Positions 19,885-29,100 of a DNA stretch of 64,000 nt are shown here, in pieces; the first letter of the stretch is position 1; the number at the start of each line of letters is the position of its first letter. Made by a program: the position numbers and the translations under genes. The notes beneath the pieces are model-generated. The model had not been told where the DNA came from, did not search any database, and worked only from the letters and a program-made list of their open reading frames with translations. The stretch spans positions 62,001 to 126,000 of the forward strand of contig NZ_JAHLPM010000003.1 of the NCBI RefSeq assembly GCF_018917865.1, in the 5' to 3' direction. The DNA is from Tissierella simiarum (lineage in GTDB: Bacteria; Bacillota; Clostridia; Tissierellales; Tissierellaceae).

Positions 19885-20493
19885 ATGCCTAAATTAAATA
19901 AAGAATCTATGGAGATTAAAAAGAAAAAGATTCTTCAATATGCTTTTGATTTGTTTGCTGAAAAAGGATATTCAGAGACATCAATGGACGATATTGTTAG
20001 AGCAACTGGTATAAGTAAAGGGGGAATTTATTATTATTTCAATAGCAAGGAAGAGATATTCTTAGAAATAGCAAAGAGTAGATTGGAAGAAAGACGTAAC
20101 CTTGTAAAAAGTATTCCAAATGTAATGTCAAATAAAGAGAAACTAATTAATTATATTCAGTGGACTTTAACAGGTTTGTTTGAGGAAAAAATTCAAAAAA
20201 TGTCTCGTTTTACTTTTGAATTTTGGTCTGTACTTGCCAGAAATCCTAATATGTCAGATAAGGCAAAAGAAAGGTATAAATTATTTTATGATGATTTAGC
20301 AGAGATTTTACAACAAGGGGTTGACTGTGGGGAATTTAAAGAAAATACTGATATACAATCAATGGTTTATATTATTTTATCTACAATGGATGGTATTGGA
20401 TTTATGAATTCTGTAATGGGAATTCCTACTACATATGAAATAGTCGAGAATTATATGGATATGATATTAAGAAAAATTAATAAGGGGGATTAA
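19885..20493 (+). CDS. TetR-family transcriptional repressor
   Basis: A 202-aa TetR protein. The N-terminal HTH reads ILQYAFDLFAEKGYSETSMD then IVRATGISKGGIYYYFNSKE (about 17-60), followed by an all-helical ligand domain. The ATG at 19885 follows GAGGGGG; an upstream in-frame ATG would include the operator and promoter in the coding region. The palindrome at 19853-19872 is the likely operator, and the two downstream acetyltransferase-like genes are the likely co-regulated partners. Confidence 0.88.
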   Translation: MPKLNKESMEIKKKKILQYAFDLFAEKGYSETSMDDIVRATGISKGGIYYYFNSKEEIFLEIAKSRLEERRNLVKSIPNVMSNKEKLINYIQWTLTGLFEEKIQKMSRFTFEFWSVLARNPNMSDKAKERYKLFYDDLAEILQQGVDCGEFKENTDIQSMVYIILSTMDGIGFMNSVMGIPTTYEIVENYMDMILRKINKGD

Positions 20494-20495
20494 TT

Positions 20496-21347
20496 ATGAT
20501 CATATATAGCAAATGTACTGATGTTGAATTTGAAAAAGTATATGAGGCTTTTCGAATAGGATTTTCAGATTATATAATAAAAGTTGAGATATCTAAAGAT
20601 GGTTTTTTAAATAGATTTTTTGGACCAGAAGGAAATCATTTAGAACATTCTTTTATAGCCTTAGATCAGGAAAAACCTATTGGTTTGATTTTAGGAGGCA
20701 TTAAGAACTATGAAGGAGTAAAAACCCTTCGTTGTGGAGCTCTTTGTATTCATCCAGATTATCGAGGAAAAGGTGTAAGTAAGCAGCTTTTTGATTTACA
20801 TCGGCAGGTTGCAGTAGACAATAACTGTAGGCAAATGTTTTTAGAAGTTATTGTTGGCAATGATAGAGCAATTAAATTTTATAGAAACTTAGGATACAAT
20901 AAAGTTTATGATATAAAATATTATTCCTATAAAGATATCTCTAGCTTACAAGGAAAAATCGAAGACTCTATAGATATTCAGAAGATTAATTTTGAAGATA
21001 TGGTTAATTTAGCAGTTAAATTAGAAGATACACATATCAATTGGCAAAATGATCTGGACTATATGAAAGAACTTAAAGGTTTAACCCATTATGGAGTATA
21101 TGAAAGTTCTGAACTTATAGGCGCTTTAACTATGAGTGCCAATGGTAAAATCTTTTTTATCTGGACTAAATTGCAGTGCCGTCATAGAGGAATTGCAAGA
21201 AATCTTATAATAAATGCTGTAAATGATCTTAAATTAAAAAATTTAAATATAAGTTTCCCTAATAATGCTAATATAGAAGGTTTCATAAATCATATTGGTT
21301 TTCAACGAGATGAGATTTCCCAGTATGAAATGTATTTAACTATTTAG
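20496..21347 (+). CDS. GNAT-family acetyltransferase, double-domain type
   Basis: A 283-aa protein starting two bases after the tetR stop behind AAGGGGGA, so translation is probably coupled. The N-terminal half is a canonical GNAT domain (CIHPDYRGKGVSKQLF near 85-100; AIKFYRNLGYNKVYD). The C-terminal half looks like a second, degenerate GNAT domain (FIWTKLQCRHRGIARNLI). The substrate is unknown, possibly the compound sensed by the TetR protein. Confidence 0.82.
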   Translation: MIIYSKCTDVEFEKVYEAFRIGFSDYIIKVEISKDGFLNRFFGPEGNHLEHSFIALDQEKPIGLILGGIKNYEGVKTLRCGALCIHPDYRGKGVSKQLFDLHRQVAVDNNCRQMFLEVIVGNDRAIKFYRNLGYNKVYDIKYYSYKDISSLQGKIEDSIDIQKINFEDMVNLAVKLEDTHINWQNDLDYMKELKGLTHYGVYESSELIGALTMSANGKIFFIWTKLQCRHRGIARNLIINAVNDLKLKNLNISFPNNANIEGFINHIGFQRDEISQYEMYLTI

Positions 21348-21377
21348 TAAATATAGAAGATGAAATGGGGGATAAAG

Positions 21378-22628
21378 ATGAAATCAATTAAAGAATTATC
21401 AAGTGAACTAGATTTTACCATATTTACCGATATAGTGGGCAATGCTTATCCCGGGTTTAATATAGAAACTGAGGAACAAAAGAAAAGATTTCTTGAGAAT
21501 TCTATGAAGGTTCAAAAAGAAAACCCTTTTGTTACATTTTATGGAGTATTTGAAGAAGATAAAATGCTTGGTGGTATGAGATTTCATGATTTTAAAATGA
21601 ATTTGCTATCAACAAAAATCAACGTTGGAGGTATAGGTCTAATAGCAGTAGACTTATTATATAAAAAAGAAAAAGTAGCAAAGACAATAGTGACCAATTT
21701 TATAGAACATTATAAAAACTTAGGAGTATCTATGGTTATGCTTTATCCCTTTAGACCTGACTTTTATAAAAAGATGGGGTTTGGATTTGGAACAAGTATG
21801 AACCAGTATAGGGTAAAACCATCTTATCTTCCAAAAGGTAATTCCAAATCAAATATTAGATATGCGACTAAAGATGATTCTAGCAAACTGGTAGATTGTT
21901 ATAATAGAATTTATGAAAAAACTAATGGACTAATAGAAAAGCATGAAAGAGAATTTGCAGCATTGTTTAACAATCCTAAATCTAAAGTAGTTGCATATTA
22001 TAAAGATAATGAGATTAAAGGTTATATGATATATGAATTTAAATTAAGTGAGAAAACTTTTATAAACGATATAGTAGTTAATCAATTATTATTTGAAAAT
22101 ACAGAATCACTTATGGAATTAATGACATTTTTAAACAGTCAAAGTGATCAAATACGCTATATAATTTTTAATATACAAGATGAAGATTTTAGATTTCTCT
22201 TAGAAAATCCAGCGAATGATTCAGATAATATATTTACGCCTGTTTATCATGAGTGCAGCATTCAAGGAACAGGTCTGATGTATCGAGTAATTAATACGAA
22301 GGGAATTATAAATGAGTTAGCAGGTCACAATTTTAATAATGAAAACTGCAAATTAAAAATTACAGTAAATGATAATTTTATAATGGGTAATAATGGAAGT
22401 ATAATAGTTGAGTTTATAAAGGGATTTGCTTCAATTAGCACTGATGAAGAATACGATGTGGAAATTAGCCTTGATATAGCTGATTTTTCTTCTTTAATTA
22501 CATGTTCGGTTACATTCAATAGTCTATATAAATATGGTAGAGCTTCTATTTCAGATGAAAATTATCTGAAAAGAGTAAACAATATATTTGCTTCCGCTGA
22601 AAAGCCTATTTGTCTTACAATCTTTTAG
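21378..22628 (+). CDS. Eis-like GNAT acetyltransferase
   Basis: A 416-aa protein with the Eis layout: an N-terminal GNAT domain (GGIGLIAVDLLYKKEKVAKT acetyl-CoA region, PFRPDFYKKMGF), a second GNAT-like domain, and a C-terminal SCP2-like domain. Eis enzymes acetylate amines at several positions, including aminoglycosides in mycobacteria; the substrate here is not known. The ATG at 21378 follows GGGGGA, whereas the ATG at 21360 precedes that site. It is the third gene of the tetR operon. Confidence 0.8.
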   Translation: MKSIKELSSELDFTIFTDIVGNAYPGFNIETEEQKKRFLENSMKVQKENPFVTFYGVFEEDKMLGGMRFHDFKMNLLSTKINVGGIGLIAVDLLYKKEKVAKTIVTNFIEHYKNLGVSMVMLYPFRPDFYKKMGFGFGTSMNQYRVKPSYLPKGNSKSNIRYATKDDSSKLVDCYNRIYEKTNGLIEKHEREFAALFNNPKSKVVAYYKDNEIKGYMIYEFKLSEKTFINDIVVNQLLFENTESLMELMTFLNSQSDQIRYIIFNIQDEDFRFLLENPANDSDNIFTPVYHECSIQGTGLMYRVINTKGIINELAGHNFNNENCKLKITVNDNFIMGNNGSIIVEFIKGFASISTDEEYDVEISLDIADFSSLITCSVTFNSLYKYGRASISDENYLKRVNNIFASAEKPICLTIF

Positions 22629-22698
22629 TTACAGATTTTTATAAGTTGACATGAAAGTTAAGAATTGTTAACATAATTACATATTAAGTTTAAAGTTA

Positions 22699-22745
22699 AA
22701 AGCTATGATTTAGACTAAGTTTTTATCATAGCTTTAATTTTTTTA
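22699..22745 (+). terminator. terminator of tetR-GNAT-Eis operon
   Basis: An 11-bp perfect stem AAAGCTATGAT/ATCATAGCTTT with a 15-base loop, then TTTTTTT. Confidence 0.75.
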
Positions 22746-22919
22746 TTAAACGATATTCTATAATATATGAAGAAATGTTTTATAAATTATACTTAACGTT
22801 GTATAATTTATTGTGTAGAATATTTAATATAGCTAATTTGTGAAGTACTAAAATATATATTATAAAATTAATATATATGGTAAACTGCATATATGATTTT
22901 ATTTATTGGAGGTATAAAA

Positions 22920-23702
22920 ATGCAAATAGGATTTTTTGATTCTGGCATTGGTGGTATTACAGTATTGCATGATACTTTGAAAATATTACCTTATGAGGAT
23001 TATATATATTATGCGGATACATTGAATGTTCCTTATGGATCAAAGTCTAAGGATGAAGTAAAAAAATATATATTTGATGCTGCAGAATTTATTGTACAAA
23101 AAGGAGTTAAAGCCTTAGTTATTGCTTGCAACACAGCTACAAGCGTAGCAATAGAAGATTTACGGATTAAATATAGTATTCCAATAATAGGTATGGAACC
23201 TGCCGTAAAACCTGCTGTTGAAAAAAACGAAAATATAAACAAACGTGTTTTGGTAACTGCTACTGCTTTAACTTTAAAAGAAGAAAAACTGAGAAACCTT
23301 ATTACAAAGTTAGATAATGAGCATATTGTTGACTTGTTACCTCTTCCAGAATTGGTAGGATTTGCTGAAAAATTTGATTTTAGCGAGGAAACAGTTCTAC
23401 CTTATTTGAAAGAACAACTATTAGAATACGATTTAAATAAGTATGAAACTATTGTATTAGGATGTACTCATTTTTCTTTTTATAAGGATATGTTTAGAAA
23501 ATTGCTTCCATCAAACGTAGATATAATCGATGGAAATATGGGTACTGTAAAAAACTTAAAAAGAACCTTAGAAGAAATCGCCTCCTTAAATGAAGGTAGT
23601 GGTAAAATTACTTTTTATAATTCAGGAATTGAAGTTCAGGATGAAAATAAGTTAAGAAAATACAGTGAGTTGTTTAAGAGATTAGATGAAATTAATTATT
23701 AA
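22920..23702 (+). CDS. murI: glutamate racemase
   Basis: A 260-aa cytoplasmic enzyme converting L- to D-glutamate for peptidoglycan. It has FFDSGIGGITVL at the N-terminus, the YADTLNVPYG substrate loop, and both catalytic cysteines in ACNTATS and LGCTHF, which give the two-base mechanism. The ATG at 22920 follows GGAGGT (22908-22913); an in-frame ATG at 22893 lies upstream of that site. It precedes uppP, another cell-wall gene, by 46 bases. Confidence 0.93.
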   Translation: MQIGFFDSGIGGITVLHDTLKILPYEDYIYYADTLNVPYGSKSKDEVKKYIFDAAEFIVQKGVKALVIACNTATSVAIEDLRIKYSIPIIGMEPAVKPAVEKNENINKRVLVTATALTLKEEKLRNLITKLDNEHIVDLLPLPELVGFAEKFDFSEETVLPYLKEQLLEYDLNKYETIVLGCTHFSFYKDMFRKLLPSNVDIIDGNMGTVKNLKRTLEEIASLNEGSGKITFYNSGIEVQDENKLRKYSELFKRLDEINY

Positions 23703-23748
23703 GTTATTAGATTTATAAATTGTTTTAAAAAGGAGGAGATTTTACAAT

Positions 23749-24597
23749 ATGGAAACAATAATTTTAATAATAAAATCTGTAATTTTAGGAATTGTAGAAG
23801 GACTAACAGAATTTTTACCAGTATCTTCTACAGGTCATCTTGTTATTTTTCAGAATTTAATAGGATTTAAAGGAATAAATCCAAGTTATGTTGAGATGTA
23901 TACATATGTAATACAACTGGGAGCTATACTAGCAGTAGTTATTCTCTACTGGGGAAAAATAAAAGATACCCTTATAAATTTCTTCCCACATAAAGTTGGA
24001 TATAAAAATTCAGGATTCAAATTTTGGTTTATGATATTTATTGCTTGTATTCCTGGAGGTGTCTTTGGAATATTACTAGATGACTTAGCAGATAAGTACT
24101 TATTTAACCCTATAACTGTAGCTATAACTTTATTTCTAGGCGGAATATGGATGATATATGCTGAAAATAGATTTAGAAATAATAAGCCTAGAGAGCAAGG
24201 TTTAAATATTACAGCTAAACAAGCATGGACAATTGGATTATTTCAATGCCTAGCTATAATTCCAGGAATGTCACGTTCTGCTTCAACGATTATAGGTGGA
24301 TGGGTAGCAGGACTTTCTACTGTTGCAGCAGCTGAGTTCTCATTCTTTTTAGCAATTCCAGTTATGGTGGGAATGAGTTTCTTAAAAATTTTAAAAATTG
24401 GAGGAATATCTATTCTTGCATTTCAAGAAATTATTTCTCTTGTTGTTGGTTTTATAGTTTCATTTGTAGTGGCTTTAGCAGTTATTAACAAGTTTATTTC
24501 ATATTTAAAGAAAAAACCAATGAAGATATTTGCTATCTATAGAATGATATTTGCAGTTATAGTGTTGTTAGCTGGATTTTTAGGGATATTTCACTAA
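23749..24597 (+). CDS. uppP: undecaprenyl-diphosphate phosphatase (UppP/BacA)
   Basis: A 282-aa membrane enzyme that recycles undecaprenyl diphosphate to the monophosphate lipid carrier. Both active-site motifs are present: GIVEGLTEFLPVSSTGHL near residues 14-31, and PGMSRSAST near 178-186. It has seven to eight membrane segments of usual length. The ATG follows AAAGGAGGAG. Members of this family confer bacitracin tolerance when abundant. Confidence 0.93.
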   Translation: METIILIIKSVILGIVEGLTEFLPVSSTGHLVIFQNLIGFKGINPSYVEMYTYVIQLGAILAVVILYWGKIKDTLINFFPHKVGYKNSGFKFWFMIFIACIPGGVFGILLDDLADKYLFNPITVAITLFLGGIWMIYAENRFRNNKPREQGLNITAKQAWTIGLFQCLAIIPGMSRSASTIIGGWVAGLSTVAAAEFSFFLAIPVMVGMSFLKILKIGGISILAFQEIISLVVGFIVSFVVALAVINKFISYLKKKPMKIFAIYRMIFAVIVLLAGFLGIFH

Positions 24598-24620
24598 AAA
24601 GAGAATATTTAATCAACTTT

Positions 24621-24658
24621 AAAGGAGCTAAATGATCTATTTAGTTCCTTTATTTTTA
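24621..24658 (+). terminator. terminator after uppP
   Basis: A 13-base arm 24621-24633 pairs with 24639-24651 (one G-T), then TATTTTTA. Confidence 0.8.
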
Positions 24659-24711
24659 TATATATCACAACAAATCTTAAATAAGACTTTAGATAAAATA
24701 ATCAAAATATT

Positions 24712-24749
24712 AAAAAGCATCTATCCAATAAAAGGAGTAGATGTTTTTT
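24712..24749 (+). terminator. second terminator-like hairpin
   Basis: CATCTA (24718-24723) pairs with TAGATG (24738-24743), extended by A-run/T-run pairing. It insulates uppP from the following operon. Confidence 0.5.
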
Positions 24750-24760
24750 AATATTCACCG

Positions 24761-24789
24761 TTGACAGAATATACTAGTAGAAGTATAAT
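24761..24789 (+). promoter_or_regulatory. consensus sigma-A promoter
   Basis: A perfect TTGACA (24761-24766), a 17-base spacer and a perfect TATAAT (24784-24789). It is among the best promoters in the window and should be strong unless repressed at the palindrome just downstream. Confidence 0.92.
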
Positions 24790-24800
24790 CAAATTAGTAG

Positions 24801-24825
24801 TTTACTAAATTAGTAATTTAGTAAA
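24801..24825. promoter_or_regulatory. 25-bp perfect palindrome downstream of promoter, probable operator
   Basis: Twelve-base arms TTTACTAAATTA and complement around a central G. They begin 11 bases after the -10 box, covering about +5 to +30. A related TTAGTAGTTT half-copy precedes it. No candidate regulator gene is adjacent. Confidence 0.7.
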
Positions 24826-24844
24826 TAAATTTGGAGGTGTAACA

Positions 24845-25324
24845 ATGAAAATACCAACTACTTTGAAACATAAGCCAGTTATCGTATCAGAAAACTATGA
24901 AAATGTTGATGGCAGATATGCTTATAATACAGATGCAAAAGGTCTTTCATTAGGATTAGCTCAGTGGAATGATAGAGGTAAAGTAGATATTTCAGCAAAA
25001 GTGTGGAGATATACAGGAGAAAAATGGTCCAGACAGTCAGAGGAATTGCCTCTTCACCGTGTACTTGACCTTGCAATTCTTGTTTGCAGAACAAAGCTTC
25101 ATTTTAGAGAAGCTTATAGATATGAAAAATTATATGATACAGAAAATCCTATTATAGATAGGATAGGGTTACAAGGTGATGCCATGACAGTAGCTGTATG
25201 TACTGACAATGAAAAAATCGATGAAGATATTAAATTGTTTAGGCAAGCTCTTAGTGATGATGATGAACTTATAGGTGAACGTCTACGTACTCTATCAAGA
25301 ATATTAAAAGAGATGGGATATTAA
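24845..25324 (+). CDS. conserved hypothetical protein (159 aa)
   Basis: A soluble 159-aa protein with no signal or membrane segment. The central part (LSLGLAQWNDRGKVDISAKV, then a Trp/Arg-rich strand) looks like a compact alpha/beta domain. I associate it with DUF6530-type proteins, but only from memory. The ATG follows GGAGGTGT. It is the first gene of a two-gene operon behind a perfect promoter and palindrome; three bases separate it from the GIY-YIG-like gene. Confidence 0.6.
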   Translation: MKIPTTLKHKPVIVSENYENVDGRYAYNTDAKGLSLGLAQWNDRGKVDISAKVWRYTGEKWSRQSEELPLHRVLDLAILVCRTKLHFREAYRYEKLYDTENPIIDRIGLQGDAMTVAVCTDNEKIDEDIKLFRQALSDDDELIGERLRTLSRILKEMGY

Positions 25325-25327
25325 ATA

Positions 25328-25678
25328 ATGGATAGAAAAAAAGAACTGAAAGAAAAATATCTACAGATGAAACCAGAGATGGGGGTATTTATTGTTCGTT
25401 CTCACTTTAATAATAAATGTTATATTGAAGGAACTAAAAATTTGAAAGGTGCAATAAACAGTACAAAATTCAGACTGAAATACGGATCTCATCCTAATGA
25501 AGAGCTACAAAAGGAATGGCAAGAGTATGGTGAAACAAATTTTACCATTGAAGTACTTGATAATCTTGAATATGAAAAAGATGAACTAAAAACTGATTAT
25601 ACAGAAGATTTAATTTTATTACAAAAGATTTGGGAAGAAAAAATATCAAAAGAAGGTGTTTTATTTTATAAAAAATAA
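25328..25678 (+). CDS. GIY-YIG-like nuclease family protein
   Basis: A 116-aa protein resembling small Gram-positive proteins annotated as GIY-YIG family: GVFIVRSHFNNKCYIEGTKN (residues 19-38) stands for the GIY and YIG strands, followed by a FRLKYGSHPNEELQKEW helix and NFTIEVLD. The classical tyrosines and glycine are only partly kept, so nuclease activity is doubtful. It starts three bases after the preceding stop, implying a shared mRNA and perhaps a shared function. Confidence 0.6.
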   Translation: MDRKKELKEKYLQMKPEMGVFIVRSHFNNKCYIEGTKNLKGAINSTKFRLKYGSHPNEELQKEWQEYGETNFTIEVLDNLEYEKDELKTDYTEDLILLQKIWEEKISKEGVLFYKK

Positions 25679-25700
25679 TTGAATTTTATGTGAAAACTGA

Positions 25701-25745
25701 TTAAAAAGGATATTGGCTAAAGTTGCCAATATCCTTTTTAATTTA
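25701..25745 (+). terminator. terminator after GIY-YIG-like gene
   Basis: A perfect 17-bp stem (25701-25717 with 25725-25741), a 7-base loop and T-rich flank. Confidence 0.9.
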
Positions 25746-25763
25746 ACAATATTTCATTAATCA

Positions 25764-25792
25764 TTGTTGAAATTAAAAGAAAGTGATATAAT
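25764..25792 (+). promoter_or_regulatory. promoter of the SUF operon
   Basis: TTGTTG (25764-25769), a 17-base spacer and TATAAT (25787-25792). Confidence 0.6.
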
Positions 25793-25811
25793 ATATAAAA
25801 GCAATCAAGAA

Positions 25812-25826
25812 TGATAATCATTATCA
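25812..25826. promoter_or_regulatory. Fur box (perfect 7-1-7 repeat) upstream of sufC
   Basis: TGATAATCATTATCA is an exact match to the 7-1-7 Fur consensus. It lies about 20 bases downstream of the -10 box and 23 upstream of sufC, where binding would block transcription. This suggests iron control of Fe-S assembly. Confidence 0.85.
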
Positions 25827-25848
25827 TTACTATGCAAGGAGGATATAA

Positions 25849-26622
25849 ATGAGAAATACATCATTACTTAATATAAAAGATCTTACCGTTAAGGTAGAAG
25901 AAAAATCAATCTTAAAAGGATTGAACCTTGAGATTAAAGAAGGTGAAACACATTTAATAATGGGGCCAAATGGAGCAGGAAAATCAACTCTTGGTAATGT
26001 TCTTATGGGGCATCCTCAATATGTAATAGATGAGGGAAATATATTCTTCCAAGGAGAAAGTATAAATGATATGAAAACAGATGAAAGAGCAAAGAAAGGA
26101 ATATTTCTTTCATTTCAATATCCAGAAGAAATTCCAGGGGTAACAGTAGAAAACTTTTTAAGAACTGCGAAGATGGCTGTAACAGGAAAATCTATATTTG
26201 TATCGGAATTTCAAAAAGAGCTTAAGGAAAAAATGGATTTATTGAAGATGCCATATGAGTATAAAGATAGATATTTAAACTTAGGATTTTCTGGTGGAGA
26301 GAAAAAGAAGAACGAAGTTTTACAAATGGCTGTCCTAGAACCTAAATTAGCAATATTAGACGAAACGGATTCGGGGCTTGACGTCGATGCAATAAAAATA
26401 ATATATGAAGGTATAAAGAATATTGCTGATGATAAGAAATCTTTTCTAGTAATAACACACTATAATAAGATACTGGATTATTTAAAACCTGATTATGTTC
26501 ACATATTGATTGATGGTAAAATTGCAGTAACAGGAGATATAGACTTAGCATACGAAGTGGAAAAGGTAGGCTATGATAATTTTAAGAAAATAGCTGGTAC
26601 AAGGAGCGATATGAATGAATGA
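25849..26622 (+). CDS. sufC: SUF Fe-S assembly ATPase SufC
   Basis: A 257-aa ABC-type ATPase of the cytoplasmic SufBC(2)D scaffold. It has Walker A GPNGAGKST, a Q-loop in SFQYPEEIPGV, the unusual signature FSGGEKKKNEV and Walker B AILDETDSGLD, all SufC-specific. It powers the shape change that lets clusters form on SufB/SufD. The start follows AAGGAGGA. Its last eight bases overlap sufB. Confidence 0.95.
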   Translation: MRNTSLLNIKDLTVKVEEKSILKGLNLEIKEGETHLIMGPNGAGKSTLGNVLMGHPQYVIDEGNIFFQGESINDMKTDERAKKGIFLSFQYPEEIPGVTVENFLRTAKMAVTGKSIFVSEFQKELKEKMDLLKMPYEYKDRYLNLGFSGGEKKKNEVLQMAVLEPKLAILDETDSGLDVDAIKIIYEGIKNIADDKKSFLVITHYNKILDYLKPDYVHILIDGKIAVTGDIDLAYEVEKVGYDNFKKIAGTRSDMNE

Positions 26623-28024
26623 TACAAAAAAGACTTATGTTGAAGATATAGATAGGAGCCTATACGATGTTGCTGATGAAGCAAGATATAGATATACAAC
26701 TGATAGAGGAATAGATGAAGAAATAATAAGAAAAATATCTAAAGAAAAAGATGAACCTAAATGGATGCTTGACCTTAGACTAGAATCATTAAGGATATAT
26801 AATAAAAAAGCTATGCCATTATGGGGACCAGATCTTTCAGAATTAGATATTAACAGTATAATACACTATGTAAGACCAGATACTGATATGAGTAATTCTT
26901 GGGATGATGTACCAGGGTATATAAAAGATACTTTTGAAAGATTAGGAATACCTCAAGCGGAGAGAGAGTCTTTAGCAGGAGTAGGGGCTCAATATGATTC
27001 TGAAGTTGTTTATCATAACCTTAAAGAAGATATGATAAAACAAGGAGTAGTATATTTAGATATGGAAAGTGGAGTTAAACAGTATGAAGATATGGTAAAA
27101 AAGTATTTTATGACACTTATAACTCCACATACTCATAAATTTGCTGCATTACATGGTGCTGTATGGTCAGGAGGATCTTTTGTATATGTACCGAAAAATG
27201 TAAAAGTGGATGTGCCACTCCAATCATATTTTAGATTAAATGCAAAAAATGCAGGACAATTTGAACACACACTTATAATAGTAGACGAAGGAGCAGAACT
27301 TCATTTTATAGAAGGATGTTCTGCACCAAAATATAATGTGCAAAATCTTCATGCAGGATCAGTGGAACTTTTTATAAAGAAAAATGGTAAGCTTAGATAT
27401 TCAACTATAGAAAATTGGTCAAGAAATATGTTCAATTTAAATACCAAAAGAGCATTAGTTGAAGAAAATGGAACAATAGAATGGGTGTCTGGATCATTTG
27501 GATCAAAAATATCTATGCTCTATCCTATGAGTATTTTAAATGGGAAAAGAGCGAAGGCTGAATTTACAGGAATTACTTTTGCATCTACAGGCCAAATACT
27601 AGATACAGGAGCAAAGGTATTGATGGCTGCTCCAGAAACATCTTGTATTATAAATTCTAAATCAATATCAAAATCGGGAGGAAGTGCTATTTACAGAGGA
27701 TTTCTTAAAGTAACAGAAAAAGCGAAAGGAGCAAAAGCAGCTGTAAACTGTGAATCACTGATGTTAGATAATGACTCTGTATCAGATACACTTCCCACTA
27801 TAATATTGGAAAATGATGACATAGATATAGGACACGAAGCAAAAATAGGACGTATAAGTGATGAAAGTATATTTTATTTAATGAGTCGAGGAATAAATGA
27901 AGAGGAAGCTAAATCAATGATAGTAAGAGGCTTTGTTGAGCCTGTTACTAAAGAATTACCTTTAGAATATGCAGTAGAGCTAAATAATTTGATAGATATT
28001 GAATTAGAAGGAACCATTGGTTAG
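26615..28024 (+). CDS. sufB: SUF Fe-S scaffold protein SufB
   Basis: A 469-aa scaffold protein with the SufB hallmarks: an N-terminal helical region, a long beta-helix core, HFIEGCSAPKYNVQNLHAG with a candidate cluster cysteine, and a C-terminal DIGHEAKIGRISDESIFYL then SRGINEEEAKSMIVRGF. It receives sulfur and assembles the nascent cluster with SufC and SufD. Start overlap with sufC suggests translational coupling. Confidence 0.95.
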   Translation: MNDTKKTYVEDIDRSLYDVADEARYRYTTDRGIDEEIIRKISKEKDEPKWMLDLRLESLRIYNKKAMPLWGPDLSELDINSIIHYVRPDTDMSNSWDDVPGYIKDTFERLGIPQAERESLAGVGAQYDSEVVYHNLKEDMIKQGVVYLDMESGVKQYEDMVKKYFMTLITPHTHKFAALHGAVWSGGSFVYVPKNVKVDVPLQSYFRLNAKNAGQFEHTLIIVDEGAELHFIEGCSAPKYNVQNLHAGSVELFIKKNGKLRYSTIENWSRNMFNLNTKRALVEENGTIEWVSGSFGSKISMLYPMSILNGKRAKAEFTGITFASTGQILDTGAKVLMAAPETSCIINSKSISKSGGSAIYRGFLKVTEKAKGAKAAVNCESLMLDNDSVSDTLPTIILENDDIDIGHEAKIGRISDESIFYLMSRGINEEEAKSMIVRGFVEPVTKELPLEYAVELNNLIDIELEGTIG

Positions 28025-28035
28025 GAGTGATATAA

Positions 28036-29100
28036 TTGTACTGGAAAGAAATAGAACAAAAAACGATTTTTCCAAATCAGATGTTAAAATATAATAAAAA
28101 TATTATTTTAAATACAAGCTTTGATTCTGTAAAGAGTAGAAATGAAGAACTAGATACTAAATATAGTGATTATCTAAAGATAGATAACCATATATTTGGA
28201 GAGAAGTTTTTAAAGCTATCTAAAGATTTAATAAATACTGGTTTCATTATAGATGTTCCTGTAGACAGTACTAAGAATAAAGTAGAAATAGCCTTTGATA
28301 TAGATAATGAAAATCCAGTAATTTTAGACCATAATTTAATATTATGTAAAGAAAATAGTCACACTGATATATATATAAACTATAAAGATGATGGAGAAGT
28401 TAATGGATTTCATAATGGATTTACGAAAATTTATATTGAAAAGGGAAGTAAGGTAAATATTTATAGAATACAAGATTATTCAAAGAATACAACTAATTTT
28501 GACACAAATATAGCATTTGTAGAAGAAAATGCAGAGCTTACTATTATAGATATACAATTGGGATCTAGCTTAAAAGGAGTTAGCTATGATGTAGAATTGG
28601 AAGGAGATAATAGTATCTGTGAAATAAAAACGATATATATAGGAACTGAAAACGATATAATGGATTTTAACTACAACATTAAATTTTTAGGAAAAAAGAC
28701 TAGAGGTCATATCGAATCAAAAGGGGCTTTATCTCATAAGGCTAAAAAGAGTTTTAAAAGTAGTATAAACTTTATTAAAGGTTGTCAAAAAGCTAGTGGA
28801 GGAGAAAGTGAATATGTAACTCTTCTTGATAAAGAAGTAAAGGCTCATTCAATACCAATATTGCTTTGTACTGAAGACGATGTAGTTGGAGAACATGCTG
28901 CTAGTGCTGGACAAATAGACGAAAATAAAATGTTCTATTTAATGAGTAGAGGATTAGATAAAGATACTGCTAAGATTCTTGTAGTTGAATCTTCTTTTGA
29001 ACCTATACTAGAGTATTTGCCTGATAAGTTAATGAGAGAAGAAATTGGGAAAAGGGTTAGGAAAATACTGGAGGGTGGCAAAAGTGAGAATAGATTATAA
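28036..29100 (+). CDS. sufD: SUF Fe-S assembly protein SufD
   Basis: A 354-aa SufB paralogue. The C-terminal GEHAASAGQIDENKMFYLMS and RGLDKDTAKILVVESSFEP motif identifies SufD; the rest is a divergent beta-helix. It forms a heterodimer with SufB. TTG at 28036 is the start, behind AGGAGTGA, 11 bases after the sufB stop. It is shorter than many SufD proteins (about 400-440 aa), mostly at the N-terminus. Confidence 0.9.
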   Translation: MYWKEIEQKTIFPNQMLKYNKNIILNTSFDSVKSRNEELDTKYSDYLKIDNHIFGEKFLKLSKDLINTGFIIDVPVDSTKNKVEIAFDIDNENPVILDHNLILCKENSHTDIYINYKDDGEVNGFHNGFTKIYIEKGSKVNIYRIQDYSKNTTNFDTNIAFVEENAELTIIDIQLGSSLKGVSYDVELEGDNSICEIKTIYIGTENDIMDFNYNIKFLGKKTRGHIESKGALSHKAKKSFKSSINFIKGCQKASGGESEYVTLLDKEVKAHSIPILLCTEDDVVGEHAASAGQIDENKMFYLMSRGLDKDTAKILVVESSFEPILEYLPDKLMREEIGKRVRKILEGGKSENRL

